A stretch of DNA of 64,000 bases. Origin: Brevundimonas vesicularis. GTDB taxonomy: Bacteria; Pseudomonadota; Alphaproteobacteria; Caulobacterales; Caulobacteraceae. Below the pieces are notes generated by a model that was given only the letters and a program-made list of their open reading frames with translations, was not told the origin of the DNA and did not search any database. The translations under genes were made by a program, and so were the position numbers. The stretch lies in the NCBI RefSeq assembly GCF_027105095.1, contig NZ_CP114278.1, positions 2,542,001 through 2,606,000 on the forward strand. The letters are read 5' to 3'. The first letter of the stretch is position 1. Each line of letters starts with the position of its first letter. This document shows positions 35,374 to 44,355 of the stretch, in pieces.

Positions 35374-36216
35374 ATGGCATACGGCGACCAACCCACGATC
35401 ACCGTTGATGGTATCGAAATCCCCCTGCTCGGCTTCGGCACCTGGCAGCTGGAGCCGGACGATGCGCGGCGCATGGTCGCCGAGGCCCTGCGGATCGGCT
35501 ATCGCCACATCGATACGGCCTGGATCTACAAGAACGAGAAGGCGGTCGGCGAAGGCATCCGGGACTCCGGCGTCGCGCGCGAGGACATCTTCCTGACCAC
35601 CAAGATCTGGGTCGAGCATTTCACCCACGACGCCCTGCTGAAACAGGCCAGGGAATCGGCCGACAGCCTGGGCACGACGCCCGACCTGCTGCTGCTGCAC
35701 TGGCCCAAGACGACGCCGACGTTCGAAGAGACGCTGGGCGCCCTGAACGCGGCCAAGGACCAGGGCCTGACCAAGTCGATCGGCCTGTCGAACTTCCCCT
35801 CCAAGGAATTCCGCCAGGCGCAGGGCCTGTCCAAGGCGCGGCTGCTGACCGATCAGGTCGAGCATCACCCCTACCTGGGCGTCGATCAGCTGGTGGCGAC
35901 GGCGGCCGAGCTGGGGTCGTCGATCACCGCCTGGTCGCCGCTGGCGCAAGGCAAGATCGCCGACGACGCCACGATCAGCGAGATCGCCGGCGCGCACGGC
36001 AAGACCAACGGCCAGATCACCCTGCGCTGGCTGATCCAGCACGGGATCATCGCCATCCCGCGCACCAGCAAGGAAAGCCGCGCGCGCGAGAACTTCGACA
36101 TCTTCGACTTCGCCCTGACGGACGAGCAGATGCAACGGATGGACGCCCTGGATCGCGGCGAACGGCTGGGCGACTGGCTGGATCCGGCGTTCGAATGGGA
36201 CAAGACGGCCGCCTGA
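35374..36216 (+). CDS. Aldo/keto reductase
   Basis: 280 residues. NADPH-dependent carbonyl reductase of the AKR fold. The catalytic tetrad can be read: Asp and Tyr in HIDTAWIYKNEKAVG, Lys in LTTKIWVEHF, and His in LLLLHWPK. The cofactor phosphate-binding part is IPRTSKESRARENF. It resembles the 2,5-diketo-gluconate reductase (DkgA/B) group. It is a single gene. Confidence 0.95.
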   Translation: MAYGDQPTITVDGIEIPLLGFGTWQLEPDDARRMVAEALRIGYRHIDTAWIYKNEKAVGEGIRDSGVAREDIFLTTKIWVEHFTHDALLKQARESADSLGTTPDLLLLHWPKTTPTFEETLGALNAAKDQGLTKSIGLSNFPSKEFRQAQGLSKARLLTDQVEHHPYLGVDQLVATAAELGSSITAWSPLAQGKIADDATISEIAGAHGKTNGQITLRWLIQHGIIAIPRTSKESRARENFDIFDFALTDEQMQRMDALDRGERLGDWLDPAFEWDKTAA

Positions 36217-36295
36217 CAACAGCTGTGACGAGACGGGACTGTCCGTGGGAGCGAACGCCGCGTGACAGTTTCGCCTCCGCCCTTTAGGCGAAGAC

Positions 36296-37825
36296 ATGGC
36301 CTACAAATCCCTGCGTGACTTCATCGACCAGCTGGAAGCCAAGGGCGAGTTGGTGAGGGTGTCTGAACCCGTCTCCACCGTGCTGGAGATGACCGAGATC
36401 CAGACCCGGCTGCTGAGGAACGGCGGTCCGGCGGTGCTGTTCGAAAAGCCGGTCATGCCGGACGGCACGATCAGTCCCATCCCCTGCCTGGCCAATCTGT
36501 TCGGCACGGTGAAGCGGGTCGCCATGGGGGTGACGCTGGAGGGCAAGGACCGGACGACGGCGGGCGAGCTGCGCGAGGTCGGCGAACTGCTGGCCTTCCT
36601 GCGCAATCCGACGCCGCCGCGCGGTCTGGGCGACGCGATGGAGATGCTGCCGCTGATGCAGACCGTCCTGTCGATGCGGCCCAAGACGGTGAAGAAGGCG
36701 CCGGTGCAGGAGGTGGTGCTGAAGGGCGACCAGATCGACCTGACCGCCCTGCCTGTCCAGTCGTGCTGGCCCGGTGAGCCCGCGCCGCTGATCACCTGGG
36801 GCCTGGTCGTGACCAAGGGGCCGTCGGACGACCGCGAGGACGATTTCAACCTGGGCATCTACCGGATGCAGGTGCTGGGCAAGGACAAGGCCATCATGCG
36901 CTGGCTGGCGCACCGGGGCGGGGCGCAACACTATGCCCGGCACAAGAAGGCGCGGCCCAAGGAGCCCCTGCCCTGCGCCGTGGTGCTGGGCGCCGATCCT
37001 GGCACCATCCTGGCCGCCGTGACGCCGGTGCCGGACACCCTGTCGGAATATCAGTTCGCCGGCCTGATGCGGGGCGCCAAGGCCGAGTTGGTCCCATGCA
37101 AGACCGTGCCGCTGATGGTTCCGGCCCAGGCCGAAATCGTGCTGGAGGGCCATGTCCTGCTGGACGAGTTCGAGGACGAGGGCCCGTACGGCGATCACAC
37201 CGGCTATTACAACTCGGTCGAGAAGTTCCCGGTCGTCAAGGTCAGCGCCATCACCATGCGCCGCGACCCCATCTATCTGACCACCTTCACCGGGCGGCCG
37301 CCGGACGAGCCGAGTGTGCTGGGCGAGGCGCTGAACGAGGTCTTCATTCCCCTGCTGCGCCAGCAGTTCCCCGAGATCGTCGACTTCTGGCTGCCGCCCG
37401 AGGGGTGCAGCTACCGGATCGCCGTGGTGTCGATGAAGAAGGCCTATCCGGGCCACGCCAAACGCGTGATGCTGGGCGTCTGGAGCTATCTGCGCCAGTT
37501 CATGTACACCAAATGGGTCATCGTCGTGGACGACGACATCGACGCCCGCGACTGGAAGGACGTCATGTGGGCGATCTCGACCAAGATGGACCCGGCGCGC
37601 GACATCACCGTGATCGAGTCGACGCCCATCGACTATCTGGACTTCGCCAGCCCCGAGAGCGGCTTGGGCTCCAAGATCGGGCTGGACGCCACCGACAAAT
37701 GGCCGCCCGAGACCAAGCGCGAATGGGGCGAAGAGATTCGCATGGACGAGGCCGTCATCGAGCGGGTCAACGACCTGTGGGGACGGCTGGGTTTGCCGGG
37801 CGACGGGACGCCGATCTGGAAATAA
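36296..37825 (+). CDS. ubiD: UbiD family decarboxylase
   Basis: 509 residues. Prenylated-FMN-dependent (de)carboxylase; in this context most likely 3-octaprenyl-4-hydroxybenzoate decarboxylase of ubiquinone synthesis. Conserved parts: [14 protein letters not shown] start ([18 protein letters not shown]), the catalytic Glu-Arg-Glu region with [15 protein letters not shown], and [20 protein letters not shown]. No ubiX, the prenyl-FMN synthase, is next to it. The stop codon lies in a 16-bp palindrome before the mazE-like gene. Confidence 0.95.
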   Translation: MAYKSLRDFIDQLEAKGELVRVSEPVSTVLEMTEIQTRLLRNGGPAVLFEKPVMPDGTISPIPCLANLFGTVKRVAMGVTLEGKDRTTAGELREVGELLAFLRNPTPPRGLGDAMEMLPLMQTVLSMRPKTVKKAPVQEVVLKGDQIDLTALPVQSCWPGEPAPLITWGLVVTKGPSDDREDDFNLGIYRMQVLGKDKAIMRWLAHRGGAQHYARHKKARPKEPLPCAVVLGADPGTILAAVTPVPDTLSEYQFAGLMRGAKAELVPCKTVPLMVPAQAEIVLEGHVLLDEFEDEGPYGDHTGYYNSVEKFPVVKVSAITMRRDPIYLTTFTGRPPDEPSVLGEALNEVFIPLLRQQFPEIVDFWLPPEGCSYRIAVVSMKKAYPGHAKRVMLGVWSYLRQFMYTKWVIVVDDDIDARDWKDVMWAISTKMDPARDITVIESTPIDYLDFASPESGLGSKIGLDATDKWPPETKREWGEEIRMDEAVIERVNDLWGRLGLPGDGTPIWK

Positions 37826-37837
37826 GCCGCGGCTTAT
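37822..37837. promoter_or_regulatory. Perfect 16-bp palindrome at the ubiD stop, upstream of mazE
   Basis: ATAAGCCGCGGCTTAT, self-complementary over its full length, 30 bases before the antitoxin start codon. It could be the operator where the antitoxin pair binds, or the stem of a terminator for ubiD. AT-containing ends and location fit an antitoxin operator; this is inference. Confidence 0.5.
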
Positions 37838-37867
37838 GTTATTACGCCGTTAGAACGGAGTGCGATA

Positions 37868-38134
37868 ATGTCCTCGGCCATACGCAAGATCGGAAACTCC
37901 GCAGGCGTGATCCTGCCCAAGCCGGTGCTGGAATCGCTTGGCGCAAAGCTGGGCGACAAGATCGATTTCGTCGCCGAGAACGGGCGTGTGTTCTTGTCAC
38001 CTGTGATCGCGGATCCGCGAGACGGTTGGGAGGAAGATTCCAAGCGACTCGGCGCGTTGGGCTTGTCCCATGAAGATCGCGAATGGCTGGAAGCGCCATT
38101 GAGCGCCGAGACCGAAACGGACTGGGAATGGTAA
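37868..38134 (+). CDS. AbrB/MazE-type antitoxin
   Basis: 88 residues. The N-terminal half is a swapped-hairpin AbrB DNA-binding domain (AIRKIGNSAGVILPKPVLES). The C-terminal half is acidic and disordered-looking (GWEEDSKRLGALG, ETETDWEW), the part that normally wraps the toxin. A CGGAG ribosome-binding site is present. The stop overlaps the start of the toxin gene by 7 bases, the usual coupling of a toxin-antitoxin pair. Confidence 0.9.
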   Translation: MSSAIRKIGNSAGVILPKPVLESLGAKLGDKIDFVAENGRVFLSPVIADPRDGWEEDSKRLGALGLSHEDREWLEAPLSAETETDWEW

Positions 38135-38445
38135 AGCGGGGCGAGGTCTGGCTGACCCGTCTCGATCCGACGGAAGGCAGCGAAATTCAAAAGACGCGGC
38201 CTTGTCTGATTGTTTCGCCGGATCGCCTCAGTCACCACGATATCTTCATCGTCGCCCCTCTGAGCTCCGGCGGTCATGCCGCCCGTTTCCGGGTCGAGGT
38301 CGCCTTTCAAGGCAGACGTGGCAGGGTTCTGCCAGACCAGATCCGAACGGTCGCCCGCAGCCGGTTGATCCGTCGCCTAGACAGGCTGGACGATCACTAC
38401 GTCGCCGAGGTTCTCGGCATCCTAAGGCTGATGTTCGAGGATTGA
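38128..38445 (+). CDS. MazF/PemK-type endoribonuclease toxin
   Basis: 105 residues from the ATG overlapping the antitoxin stop. The MazF fold shows VKRGEVWLTRLDPTEGSEIQ with the conserved Arg region, KTRPCLIVSP, the strand IFIVAPLSSGG and LPDQIRTVARSRL, in which the Thr and Ser/Arg residues line the RNA site. These toxins cut mRNA in a sequence-dependent way. The product belongs to the small chromosomal MazF group. Confidence 0.92.
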   Translation: MVKRGEVWLTRLDPTEGSEIQKTRPCLIVSPDRLSHHDIFIVAPLSSGGHAARFRVEVAFQGRRGRVLPDQIRTVARSRLIRRLDRLDDHYVAEVLGILRLMFED

Positions 38446-38454
38446 CTGGGTACG

Positions 38455-39087
38455 ATGAGCGCATTCGAGTTCTTCTTCAGCTTCTACGGCCTGCTCTTGG
38501 GCCTCTCGGTGGCCGAACTGGTCGGCGGGTTCGCGCGGGTGCTGCATGAGAAGCAGCGGATCCGGTTCGGCTGGCTGACGCCGCTGCTGGCCCTGTTCGT
38601 GGCCATCGACATCGCCACCTTCTGGAACCAGGCCTGGGTCATCTTCCGCGGGGCGCCGTTCAACACCTTCGTGCTGCTGATTTCATTGGCCATCGCCGCG
38701 ACCTTCTATGTCGCGGCCAGCGTGACCTTCCCGCGCGTTTCGGCCGAGGGCGGGGGCGAGCGGATCGATCTGGACGACCATTTCTGGGCGCACCGGCGGC
38801 TGGTGTTCGGCTGCATCCTGGCGGCCAATCTGATCGTGGCGGTGATCGTGATCATCCTGGCCCAGCTCAACCCCGGCTTCGCCAAGATCGCCGGCTCGGT
38901 GCGGTTGTGGGTCGGCGTCGCCATCTTCGTGATCGGCACGGCGACGGCGGCGTTCGCGCCGTGGCGACGGGTCGCGGTCGGCGCCCTGATCGTCGTGCTG
39001 CTCTACAGTCTGTGGCAGATGGGGAATGCGGCGGCGCTGCTGCTCAAGGCCGGCGGCTGGGCGCCCGCGCTGGGCGGCGGCGGTTGA
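38455..39087 (+). CDS. Hypothetical integral membrane protein, 210 aa
   Basis: Six hydrophobic segments are visible: FFFSFYGLLLGLSVAELVGG, LLALFVAIDIATFW, FVLLISLAIAATFYVA, CILAANLIVAVIVIILA, RLWVGVAIFVIGTATAA, and VAVGALIVVLLYSLWQ. I do not recognise a named family; short conserved-looking charged loops lie between. It starts 9 bases after the toxin gene, so cotranscription with it is possible. Confidence 0.75.
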   Translation: MSAFEFFFSFYGLLLGLSVAELVGGFARVLHEKQRIRFGWLTPLLALFVAIDIATFWNQAWVIFRGAPFNTFVLLISLAIAATFYVAASVTFPRVSAEGGGERIDLDDHFWAHRRLVFGCILAANLIVAVIVIILAQLNPGFAKIAGSVRLWVGVAIFVIGTATAAFAPWRRVAVGALIVVLLYSLWQMGNAAALLLKAGGWAPALGGGG

Positions 39088-39125
39088 AACCTTGTCAGGG
39101 CCGCGCAATCGGCCCACGAAAGGCC

Positions 39126-40958
39126 ATGCAGTCCCCTCTTCTGGTCTCGGCGCTGGTCGCCGCCCTTGCCTGTAGCGTGAGCCCCGCCATGTCCCAGACG
39201 CTTCCCAACACCGCCCCATGGGACCAGGCCTTCCTGCCGCCCGCCCCCGCCTGGGACGGCGCGTCCAAGGCCCTGCTGCGCGATGCGAGCGATCCATGGG
39301 TCACGGCGTTCGAGGCCGATCCGGCGCATGATTTCAGCCCCAACTATGTCGACACCCGCGCCTGGTTCGATCGTCTGGACGCCGCCAGCGATCTGATCCG
39401 TATCGAGCAGTTCGGCGTCTCGCCCGAGGGACGGCCCATCTATGCCGTGATCGCGTCGAAGGACGGGGTCGCTTTCGATCCGGCCAAGCCGGTGCTGATG
39501 ATCCAGGCCGGCATCCACCCCGGCGAGATCGACGGCAAGGACGCGGGCATGATGCTGCTGCGCGACATCGCCTTCTATGGGAAGGACGCCCTGCTGGACC
39601 GGGTCAACCTGATCCTGATCCCGATCCTGAGCGTGGACGGGCACGAGCGTTCCAGCCCCTATTCCCGGCCGAACCAGCGCGGCCCGCGCATCCAGGGCTG
39701 GCGCAATACGGCGACCAACCAGAACCTGAACCGCGACTATCTGAAGTTGGACCAGCCCGAGATGCGGGCCGTGCGCGGCCTGATCCTGAAATACCGGCCG
39801 GACCTGTATGTGGACGTCCACGTCACCGACGGCATGGATTACCAGTACGACGTCACCTACGGCTTCAACGGCGAGGACGGGACCTTCAGCCGTTCGCCGA
39901 ACGGCTCGGCTTGGCTGGATTCGGTGTTCAAGCCGGCGATGAACACCGCGCTGGAACGCGAAGGCCATATCCCCGGCCAACTGGTGTTCGGCATCGACGA
40001 CGACGACCCCAAGAAGGGCCTGTCGGACGGCGGCCTTGGAGAGCGGTTTTCCAACGGCTGGGGCGCATCAGCCCATGTGCCGACGATCCTGATCGAGAAC
40101 CACAGCCTGAAACCGCACGAACAACGGGTGCTGGGCACCTATGTCTTCATCGAGGAGGCGATGCGTCTGCTGGCCGATCAGGGCGCCGGTCTTCGCGCCG
40201 CGACGGATCAGGACAAGGCCCTGCGTCCGGCGCAGATCCCCGCCAACTTCGAGGCCGACGAGACGGCGTCGTCCACGCGCCCGTTCAAAGGCATGCTGTA
40301 CGAGATGTATGATAGCGCCGCCTCTGGTCGGAAGGAGATCCGCTGGCTGGGCCGCCCCGATCCCGATCTGTGGCGGATGCCCTTCTTTGGCTCAAATCCG
40401 ACGCTGACCCTGACGCGGCCGACGGCCTATTGGGTGCCGGGCTATCGCACCGACATCATCGAGCGGCTGAAGACGCACGGGGTCGAAATGGAGACGGTCG
40501 AAACTGCGCGCACCGTGAACCTTTCGATGCTGCGCCTGGTCGAGCCCAAGCTGGCGACCCGCGCCAACGAAGGTCACGTGCAGGCTTCGGTGAAGACGGT
40601 GGAGGTCGAAAAGCGCGACTGGACGTATCCGACCGGCTCGGTGCGCGTGCCGACGGATCAGCCGCTGGGCGACATCGTCGTGCTGCTGCTGGAGCCGCAA
40701 TCCAGCGAGAGCTTCTTCGCCTGGGGCATGTTCCCCGAGGTGATGAGCCGCGTCGAATATATCGAGGCCTACGCCATCGCGCCGCTGGCGGACAAGATGA
40801 TGGCGGCGGACCCTGCATTGAAGGCCGAGTTCGAGGCCAAGGTGGCGGCCGACGCCACGTTCGCCGCCGATCCGCAGGCGCGTCTGGCCTGGTTCTACGA
40901 ACGTACGCCCTTCTATGACGACCACTATCTGCTCTACCCCGTCGGGCGTGAGGACTGA
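39126..40958 (+). CDS. M14 family zinc carboxypeptidase, secreted
   Basis: 610 residues from the ATG giving a signal peptide (MQSPLLVSALVAALACSVSP). The M14 zinc ligands appear as His and Glu in QAGIHPGEIDGKD and the later His in YVDVHVTDGMDYQY; the substrate-binding NLNRDYLK lies between. A large C-terminal region beyond the peptidase domain (about 250 residues) ends the protein. The peptidase likely acts in the periplasm on peptides. It is followed 3 bases later by a MAPEG gene. Confidence 0.9.
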   Translation: MQSPLLVSALVAALACSVSPAMSQTLPNTAPWDQAFLPPAPAWDGASKALLRDASDPWVTAFEADPAHDFSPNYVDTRAWFDRLDAASDLIRIEQFGVSPEGRPIYAVIASKDGVAFDPAKPVLMIQAGIHPGEIDGKDAGMMLLRDIAFYGKDALLDRVNLILIPILSVDGHERSSPYSRPNQRGPRIQGWRNTATNQNLNRDYLKLDQPEMRAVRGLILKYRPDLYVDVHVTDGMDYQYDVTYGFNGEDGTFSRSPNGSAWLDSVFKPAMNTALEREGHIPGQLVFGIDDDDPKKGLSDGGLGERFSNGWGASAHVPTILIENHSLKPHEQRVLGTYVFIEEAMRLLADQGAGLRAATDQDKALRPAQIPANFEADETASSTRPFKGMLYEMYDSAASGRKEIRWLGRPDPDLWRMPFFGSNPTLTLTRPTAYWVPGYRTDIIERLKTHGVEMETVETARTVNLSMLRLVEPKLATRANEGHVQASVKTVEVEKRDWTYPTGSVRVPTDQPLGDIVVLLLEPQSSESFFAWGMFPEVMSRVEYIEAYAIAPLADKMMAADPALKAEFEAKVAADATFAADPQARLAWFYERTPFYDDHYLLYPVGRED

Positions 40959-40961
40959 TCG

Positions 40962-41369
40962 ATGACCACGCCGCTGATGTACGCCGTCCAGGCCGCCGCC
41001 CTGTGGAGCGGCCTGCTGATCCTGATGATGCTGGTCTTGTCGGGCATCGTGGTCAGCGGGCGGCGCAAACACATGGTGTCGTTCGGCGACGGCGGAAACG
41101 CGGATCTGATGGCCGCCAGCCGCGCCTTCGGCAATCTGGTCGAATATGCGACGCCCGGCATGATCGCCATGCTGCTGCTGGCCGCCGTGGGCGCGCCGGC
41201 CTGGATGGTTCACGGGGTCGGCACGACGCTGTTCGTCGGCCGGGTCGCCCATGCCCTGGGCCTTTTGCTGCAGACCGGGCCGTCGCTGGGTCGCGTCGTC
41301 GGCATGCTGCTGACCTGGGTGGCGCTGCTGACGGCGGCTGTGGGCCTGATCGCCTTCGCCGTCGTCTGA
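40962..41369 (+). CDS. MAPEG family membrane protein
   Basis: 135 residues with four hydrophobic segments, and the bacterial MAPEG pattern NADLMAASRAFGNLVEYATP with the Glu that usually contacts glutathione, then MLLLAAVGAPAWMVHGVG. Related proteins are glutathione-dependent membrane enzymes. It starts 3 bases after the M14 peptidase stop, so the two are probably cotranscribed. Confidence 0.9.
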   Translation: MTTPLMYAVQAAALWSGLLILMMLVLSGIVVSGRRKHMVSFGDGGNADLMAASRAFGNLVEYATPGMIAMLLLAAVGAPAWMVHGVGTTLFVGRVAHALGLLLQTGPSLGRVVGMLLTWVALLTAAVGLIAFAVV

Positions 41370-41408
41370 CGCGGTTGCGGTGCAGCGGGGCGTCCGCCAT
41401 ATCGGGGC

Positions 41409-42764
41409 ATGACTGAAACCCTGGCTGCGCCCGTTTCCACCGATCTTCTCAACGACATCGTCAAGGCTGCGCTGAAGGCCGGCGCCGACGCCGCAGAGGC
41501 GGTCAGCGCCGATCGCCGATCCCTGTCGGTCGGGGTGCGCAACGGCAAGCTGGAAGACGTGGAACGCGAGGAATCGCGCGACCTGGGCCTGCGCGTGTTC
41601 GTGGGCCAGCGGCAGGCGTCGGTCTCGGCCTCGGACCTTTCGCCCGCGACCCAGGCGCGGCTGGTCGAGCGGGCGGTGGCTATGGCGCGGCTGGCGCCGG
41701 AAGACCCCCACGCGGGTTTCGCGCCCGAGGGTCGGCTGGCGCGCGGCCCGTTCATCGATCTGGACCTGTTCGATCCCAGCGAACGCAGCGCCCAAACTCT
41801 GGAACAGGTCTCGGCCGAGGCCGAGGCGGCGGCCCTGGCGATCCCTGGTGTGGCGCGATCCGAAGGCGGCCATGCCGGCTGGTCGTCCACCCGCTGGCGG
41901 CTGGTGACCTCGCACGGTTTCGACGGCGCCTATGAGGGTTCGGCCTTCTCGCTGGGCGTCGGCGTCATCGCCGAAAAGGACGGGGCGATGGAGCGCGGCG
42001 GCGAGAGCCGTTCGACCCGCCACCTGTCCGACCTGCCGGGCGCCGACCTGATCGGCCGCACCGCCGGCGAGCGCGCGGTGGCGCGCGTGGGGCCGCGCAA
42101 GATCGCCTCCACCACCGCCCCGGTGATCTTCGACAACCGGATGGCGGGCCAGATCGTGTCGCCGGCCATCGGCGCCATTTCCGGCCCGTCGATCGCGCGC
42201 GGCACCTCCTTCCTGAAGGACCGCATGGGTCAGCGCGTGTTCGCCGAGGGCGTCACCCTGATCGACGATCCGTTCCGCCCGCGCGGCATGGGATCGACCC
42301 CGTTCGACGACGAAGGCGTGGCGGTCGAAAAGCGCGCCCTGTTCGACGACGGCGTCTTGACCACCTGGTTGTTGAACAGCGCCTCGGCCCGACAACTGGG
42401 TCTGGAAACCACCGGCCACGCGTCGCGGGGGCTGGCCGGGCCATCCGGCGTCTCGACGCACAATCTGCATATGGAACCGGGCGAGCGCGATCTGGCGGGC
42501 CTGATGGCGGACGCCGGGACCGGCCTGTTGGTGACGTCGATGTTCGGCCCGTCGCTGAACGGCAACACCGGCGACTGGTCCGCCGGGGTGTCGGGCTTCT
42601 GGTTCGAGAACGGCGTGATCGCCTATCCGGTCAGCGAGGTCACGGTCGCGGGAAAGCTGACCGACCTCTATCTACGCATCCAGCGCGGTTCGGATCTGGA
42701 GTTCCGGGGCGGGTTCAATGTGCCCAGCCTGATGTTCGACGCGGTGGCCATCGCGGGCAAATGA
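41409..42764 (+). CDS. pmbA: TldD/PmbA family metallopeptidase, PmbA type
   Basis: 451 residues. The PmbA half of the TldD-PmbA pair: VSADRRSLSVGVRNGKLEDVER-type N-terminus, then GVARSEGGHAG and the C-terminal domain with GVSTHNLHMEPGE and SLNGNTGDWSAGVSGFW. PmbA lacks the zinc motif; TldD supplies it. The pair processes modified peptides and CcdA in other bacteria. Its stop overlaps the start of the inositol-phosphatase-like gene (ATGA). Confidence 0.93.
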   Translation: MTETLAAPVSTDLLNDIVKAALKAGADAAEAVSADRRSLSVGVRNGKLEDVEREESRDLGLRVFVGQRQASVSASDLSPATQARLVERAVAMARLAPEDPHAGFAPEGRLARGPFIDLDLFDPSERSAQTLEQVSAEAEAAALAIPGVARSEGGHAGWSSTRWRLVTSHGFDGAYEGSAFSLGVGVIAEKDGAMERGGESRSTRHLSDLPGADLIGRTAGERAVARVGPRKIASTTAPVIFDNRMAGQIVSPAIGAISGPSIARGTSFLKDRMGQRVFAEGVTLIDDPFRPRGMGSTPFDDEGVAVEKRALFDDGVLTTWLLNSASARQLGLETTGHASRGLAGPSGVSTHNLHMEPGERDLAGLMADAGTGLLVTSMFGPSLNGNTGDWSAGVSGFWFENGVIAYPVSEVTVAGKLTDLYLRIQRGSDLEFRGGFNVPSLMFDAVAIAGK

Positions 42765-43558
42765 TCGACTTGTGCGCCGACCTCGACCTGATCCGCCAGG
42801 CGGCCATCGACGCCGGGGCGCTGGCCATCGCCGAGCGTGAGGCGGGGCTGAAGATCGAGTCCAAGGTCGGCGGTTCGCCCGTCACCAGCGGCGACCTGAA
42901 GGTCGACGCCATGCTGAAGGACAGGCTGCTGTCGGCGCGGCCGGACTATGGCTGGCTGTCGGAGGAGACGGCGGATACGGCCGGGCGTCTGTCGAAACGA
43001 CGCATCTTCGTGGTCGATCCCATCGACGGCACCGTCGCCTATATGAAGCGGACGCCGTGGTGGTGCGTGCCCATCGCCGTGGTCGAGGACGGCGAGGTCG
43101 TCGCCGCCGTCATCCATGCGCCCGAAGTGGACGAGACCTATGTGGCGACGCGCGGCGGTGGGGCGCGGCGCAACGGCAAATCCATCCATGCCTCGGATGT
43201 CGATACGCTGGAGGACGCCTCGATCCTGGGCGATGCGCGACTGATCGAAGCGCCCTATTTCGACGACGAGCCGTGGCCGGCGATGCGGTTCGAGAAGCGC
43301 AACGCCCTGGCCTATCGGATGGCGCTGGTCGCCGCCGGCGCCTTTGACGCCGCCCTGGCCCTGACGCCGAAATGGGACTGGGACGTCGCTGCAGGCTGGC
43401 TGATCGCGACCGAAGCCGGCGCCAGGGTCAGCGATCACCACGGGCGGCCGTGGGCCTTCAACCGGCCCGATCCGCGTCAGGCCAGCCTGGTCTGCGCGGC
43501 GCCGACCATCCAGCCGATGATCGTGCGGCGCTGTAAAAACGTGCCGCTTTCGACCTAA
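42761..43558 (+). CDS. cysQ: Inositol monophosphatase family, CysQ-like 3'(2'),5'-bisphosphate nucleotidase
   Basis: 265 residues. Metal ligands can be read in GWLSEETADTAG (Glu pair), VVDPIDGTVAYM (DPIDGT) and KWDWDVAAGWLIATEAG (Asp). Such enzymes remove a phosphate from PAP or inositol phosphates. In several alphaproteobacteria a gene of this kind precedes DUF4170 and waaA-lpxK, as here. The start overlaps pmbA by four bases. CysQ rather than a true inositol phosphatase is inference from this neighbourhood. Confidence 0.87.
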   Translation: MIDLCADLDLIRQAAIDAGALAIAEREAGLKIESKVGGSPVTSGDLKVDAMLKDRLLSARPDYGWLSEETADTAGRLSKRRIFVVDPIDGTVAYMKRTPWWCVPIAVVEDGEVVAAVIHAPEVDETYVATRGGGARRNGKSIHASDVDTLEDASILGDARLIEAPYFDDEPWPAMRFEKRNALAYRMALVAAGAFDAALALTPKWDWDVAAGWLIATEAGARVSDHHGRPWAFNRPDPRQASLVCAAPTIQPMIVRRCKNVPLST

Positions 43559-43668
43559 GGCGAGGACGGAAAAACCCCGGCCCACATTGATCCGAGGGCG
43601 TTCTCGGCCTATGCCGCGCGCAAACCTCCCTCCCCCAAAGCCTTCCGGCCCAGCCTTTAGGATTTCCG

Positions 43669-43914
43669 ATGACCGATCAGAACGCCGTCCCGCCGCAACT
43701 TCTGCACATCGTGATCGGCGGCGAGCTTCGTCACCTGGGCGAGCCGACTTTCCGCGACCTGTCGCAGGTCGAGTTCGTCGGGGCCTTCGGCAGCTATGAC
43801 GAAGCCAAGAAGGCCTGGAAGGCGCGCGCCCAGGCCACCGTGGACAACGCCCACATGCGCTATTTCATCCTGCACGCCCACAAGCTGATCGATCCGCGCG
43901 GCGACGCGGCCTGA
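43669..43914 (+). CDS. DUF4170 protein
   Basis: 81 residues. The DUF4170 pattern: LLHIVIGGELRHLGEPTFRDL, VEFVGAFGSYDEAKKAWKA, and DNAHMRYFILHAHKLIDP. Small cytoplasmic protein of unknown function, regularly found in alphaproteobacteria between a CysQ-type gene and lipid A genes. The same order holds here. Confidence 0.9.
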   Translation: MTDQNAVPPQLLHIVIGGELRHLGEPTFRDLSQVEFVGAFGSYDEAKKAWKARAQATVDNAHMRYFILHAHKLIDPRGDAA

Positions 43915-43991
43915 GCCGAGGGCTGAGTGCGACATCGAGGGGCCGAACCGGCTTCTTGATCCGACGTTTCGATCTGTAGGCGAGGACGACG

Positions 43992-44204
43992 ATGAACCTG
44001 GAACCGCAACAGATCTTTCAACTGGTCAGCCTGCTGGCCGTGCTGGCGCTGTTCAGCTTTTCGCTGCGTGGCCACATCAACTACGCCCGCTGGTTCAAGA
44101 AGTGGGAGGCCGAACGCAAGTCGCGCCGCGACGCCGAATTGGCCGCCGAGGCGCGGGCGAACGGCGAGGCCGGCGACGAGCCGAAAACCGGACCATGGGG
44201 CTAA
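43992..44204 (+). CDS. Small single-helix membrane protein, 70 aa
   Basis: A membrane helix at residues 8-25 (IFQLVSLLAVLALFSFSL) is followed by a very charged helix (WFKKWEAERKSRRDAELAAEA) and a short tail. A GAGGACG ribosome-binding site precedes the ATG. No family recognised. It follows the DUF4170 gene on the same strand. Confidence 0.7.
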   Translation: MNLEPQQIFQLVSLLAVLALFSFSLRGHINYARWFKKWEAERKSRRDAELAAEARANGEAGDEPKTGPWG

Positions 44205-44215
44205 GCGAACACGTT

Positions 44216-44342
44216 CGTCATTCCGGGTCGGCCGCAGGCCGAACCCGGAACCCAGGAGAACATTTCTCTGTTGAAGTCGCCAGCGCCGGGGATGCGGACC
44301 TGGCTTCCGGGTTCTTCGCTTCGCTCAGCCCCGGAATGACGG
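44216..44342. repeat. Palindromic intergenic element, copy A (about 125 bp)
   Basis: Arms CGTCATTCCGGG and CCCCGGAATGACGG are near-complementary, and inner parts (CCGGAACCCAGG against CCTGGCTTCCGGG) also pair; the central 40 bases are variable. Two further copies are at 56237 and 61794. Confidence 0.85.
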
Positions 44343-44355
44343 ATAAGACCGGCCC

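Noticed and set aside
40392..42470. 692-residue minus-strand frame
   Set aside because: Antisense to the M14 peptidase, MAPEG and PmbA genes; no domain.
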